The notes under the pieces are model-generated. The model searched no databases. It had not been told where the DNA came from and saw only the letters and a program-made list of their open reading frames with translations. This document shows, in pieces, positions 5,927 to 7,162 of a stretch of 7,162 nt of DNA (within the stretch, counting starts at the first letter, position 1; every line of letters begins with the position of its first letter). Position numbers and translations under genes: made by a program. The stretch is from positions 1-7,162 of the forward strand of contig JADFXA010000112.1 of NCBI GenBank assembly GCA_015233755.1, written 5' to 3'. Origin of the DNA: Desulfamplus sp. (lineage in GTDB: Bacteria; Desulfobacterota; Desulfobacteria; Desulfobacterales; Desulfobacteraceae).

Positions 5927-7162
5927 ATGCCATCGAAGGAAAACAATACTAAAACAAAGGCTGCCCCAACTTCGCTCGCAGAAGAGCAGAACAAACCAGA
6001 TGAAAGCTCTTTTCCAATCGTAGATATCGGTGCATCAGCAGGGGGCTTGGCAGCATTTGAGGCTTTTTTTTCCGGTATGCCTAATGATGTGGAAATCGGC
6101 ATAGCTTTTGTGCTGATTCAGCATCTCTCCCCTGAACATAAGAGTATTCTTCCTGAGATCATAAGCCGCTATACCAGCATGAAGGTCTTTGAGGTAACTG
6201 ACGGGATAAAGGTCAGACCCAACTGTGTTTATGTTATTCCGCCTAAGTGCAACATGACCTTTATGAACGGTCTGCTTAAGTTGGTTAAGCCAACATCTCT
6301 TCGCCACCACCACCAAAATCTTCCCATTGACCGATTTTTCTATTCACTGGCTGCAAATCTACAGGAGAGGGCTATAGGCATCATTCTTTCTGGCACAGGC
6401 AATGATGGCACACTGGGTGTGAGGGCAATCAAAGGAGAAGGAGGCATGGTCATGGCTCAAACACCTAAATCAACCGAATATGACGGTATGCCGCTCAGTG
6501 CCATTGCTACAGGTTTGGTTGATTACCAACTTCTACCGGCTGAAATGCCAACCCGTCTTATATCCTACATCAAGAACAGCTTACTTATTCCACGTCTTCC
6601 TGTTGAGAGCTATCTATCTCATAAAGTAGATGCACTGAACAAAATCTTTACTCTTCTCCATACCCATACAGGACACGACTTTTCACAATACAAACCAACT
6701 ACCATAAAACGCCGCATAGAACGGCGTATGGCTCTCCAGCAGATAACAGATATTGATAAGTATATCATCTTTTTAGAACAGACTCCGATTGAGGTAAACG
6801 CTCTTTTCCGTGATATGCTTATCGGAGTAACTGCTTTTTTTCGTGACCCCAAAGCATTTGAAGAGATTGAAAAACGGGTTATACCCGAACTTTTTGACAA
6901 CAGAGAGAGTAACAGCACAATCAGGATATGGTCATCAGGTTGTTCAACAGGAGAAGAGGCTTACTCTATAGCTATTCTTCTGGCAGAATATCAGGCATCA
7001 ATAAATAGGAGTTTCAAGATTCAGCTCTTTGCCACTGACATTGATAGTAATGCTGTTAATATTGCCCGTGCTGGACTCTATCCTGCAAGCATTGCAGCCG
7101 ATATCTCTCAAGAGCGGTTAAGTCGCTTTTTTACAGAAGAAGCAGATACAGCACGGGCAAGA
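5927..7162 (+). CDS. CheB-CheR fusion protein (methylesterase plus methyltransferase), 3' end beyond window
   Basis: This frame is open for 412 codons from the ATG at 5927 to the right edge. After a polar tail (1-29), residues 30-212 form a CheB methylesterase domain with the catalytic triad in its usual settings: GASAGG (Ser37), IQHLSPEH (His66) and LSGTGNDG (Asp160). Residues 230-300 are the CheR N-terminal helical domain, with the basic stretch TTIKRRIERRM (258-268), and residues 300-412 begin the CheR methyltransferase domain. TAFFRDPKAF (302-311), the S-adenosylmethionine loop WSSGCSTGEEAYS (335-347) and the acidic ATDID (369-373) are all intact. No receiver domain precedes CheB, unlike chemotaxis CheB. 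In this family CheB-CheR modules are commonly followed by coiled coil, PAS and histidine kinase domains, so the full protein may be a large sensor; those parts are not visible. The gene is divergent from the cytochrome gene and clearly richer in GC (sampled lines about 40-52%) than the left part of the window, suggesting separate origin. Confidence 0.92.
   Translation, partial: MPSKENNTKTKAAPTSLAEEQNKPDESSFPIVDIGASAGGLAAFEAFFSGMPNDVEIGIAFVLIQHLSPEHKSILPEIISRYTSMKVFEVTDGIKVRPNCVYVIPPKCNMTFMNGLLKLVKPTSLRHHHQNLPIDRFFYSLAANLQERAIGIILSGTGNDGTLGVRAIKGEGGMVMAQTPKSTEYDGMPLSAIATGLVDYQLLPAEMPTRLISYIKNSLLIPRLPVESYLSHKVDALNKIFTLLHTHTGHDFSQYKPTTIKRRIERRMALQQITDIDKYIIFLEQTPIEVNALFRDMLIGVTAFFRDPKAFEEIEKRVIPELFDNRESNSTIRIWSSGCSTGEEAYSIAILLAEYQASINRSFKIQLFATDIDSNAVNIARAGLYPASIAADISQERLSRFFTEEADTARAR

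Noticed and set aside
5899..6918. Minus-strand frames beneath the CheB-CheR gene
   Set aside because: They are antisense shadows; the plus-strand frame carries complete catalytic motifs.

Overview
The window reads as a piece of a low-GC (about 35% in most genes), motile, Gram-negative chromosome with an elaborate periplasm and cell surface. The closest fit I can suggest is a deltaproteobacterial (Desulfobacterota-type) or Nitrospirota-type bacterium. Three things point there: a multiheme cytochrome c with a C-terminal beta domain, a FliK-like flagellar protein beside a DUF6115/DUF2802-type protein, and a large protein of repeated 'GTATD-EDG...LEW-S--DG--GTG' Ig/PKD-like domains. This placement is an inference from family distribution, not from a marker gene. 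No tRNA, rRNA, CRISPR array, transposase or phage gene is visible.

Minus strand, 4078 down to 1: four closely spaced co-directional genes that look like one transcription unit. First comes a membrane-anchored coiled-coil protein with a C-terminal HTH-like segment (3323-4078). Next is a 400-residue protein whose C-terminus resembles the FliK hook-length-control domain (2082-3284, TTG start, 11-residue tandem repeats). Its stop overlaps the start of a small VanZ-like membrane protein (1582-2085, ATGA overlap). Eighteen bases further on begins a large multi-domain Ig-like surface or periplasmic protein that runs off the left edge (1-1563). The first two probably belong to flagellar assembly. The last two look like envelope genes that share the transcript.

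Minus strand, 4184-5566: a periplasmic cytochrome c with five CXXCH motifs and a Sec signal peptide, read from a GTG start with a strong ribosome binding site. A short hairpin and about 100 bases separate it from the flagellar-type unit.

Intergenic, 5567-5926: an AT-rich divergent control region with candidate promoters for both flanking genes and two perfect short palindromes, each placed inside a candidate promoter.

Plus strand, 5927 to the right edge: the N-terminal 412 residues of a CheB-CheR fusion, with the methylesterase and methyltransferase motifs intact as far as they can be seen. It is clearly richer in GC than the rest of the window, which suggests a different history. I found no convincing new system. 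The most unusual points are the linkage of flagellar-type, VanZ-like and Ig-repeat genes, the lipobox-like leader without a cysteine, and the compositional break at the chemotaxis-type gene.
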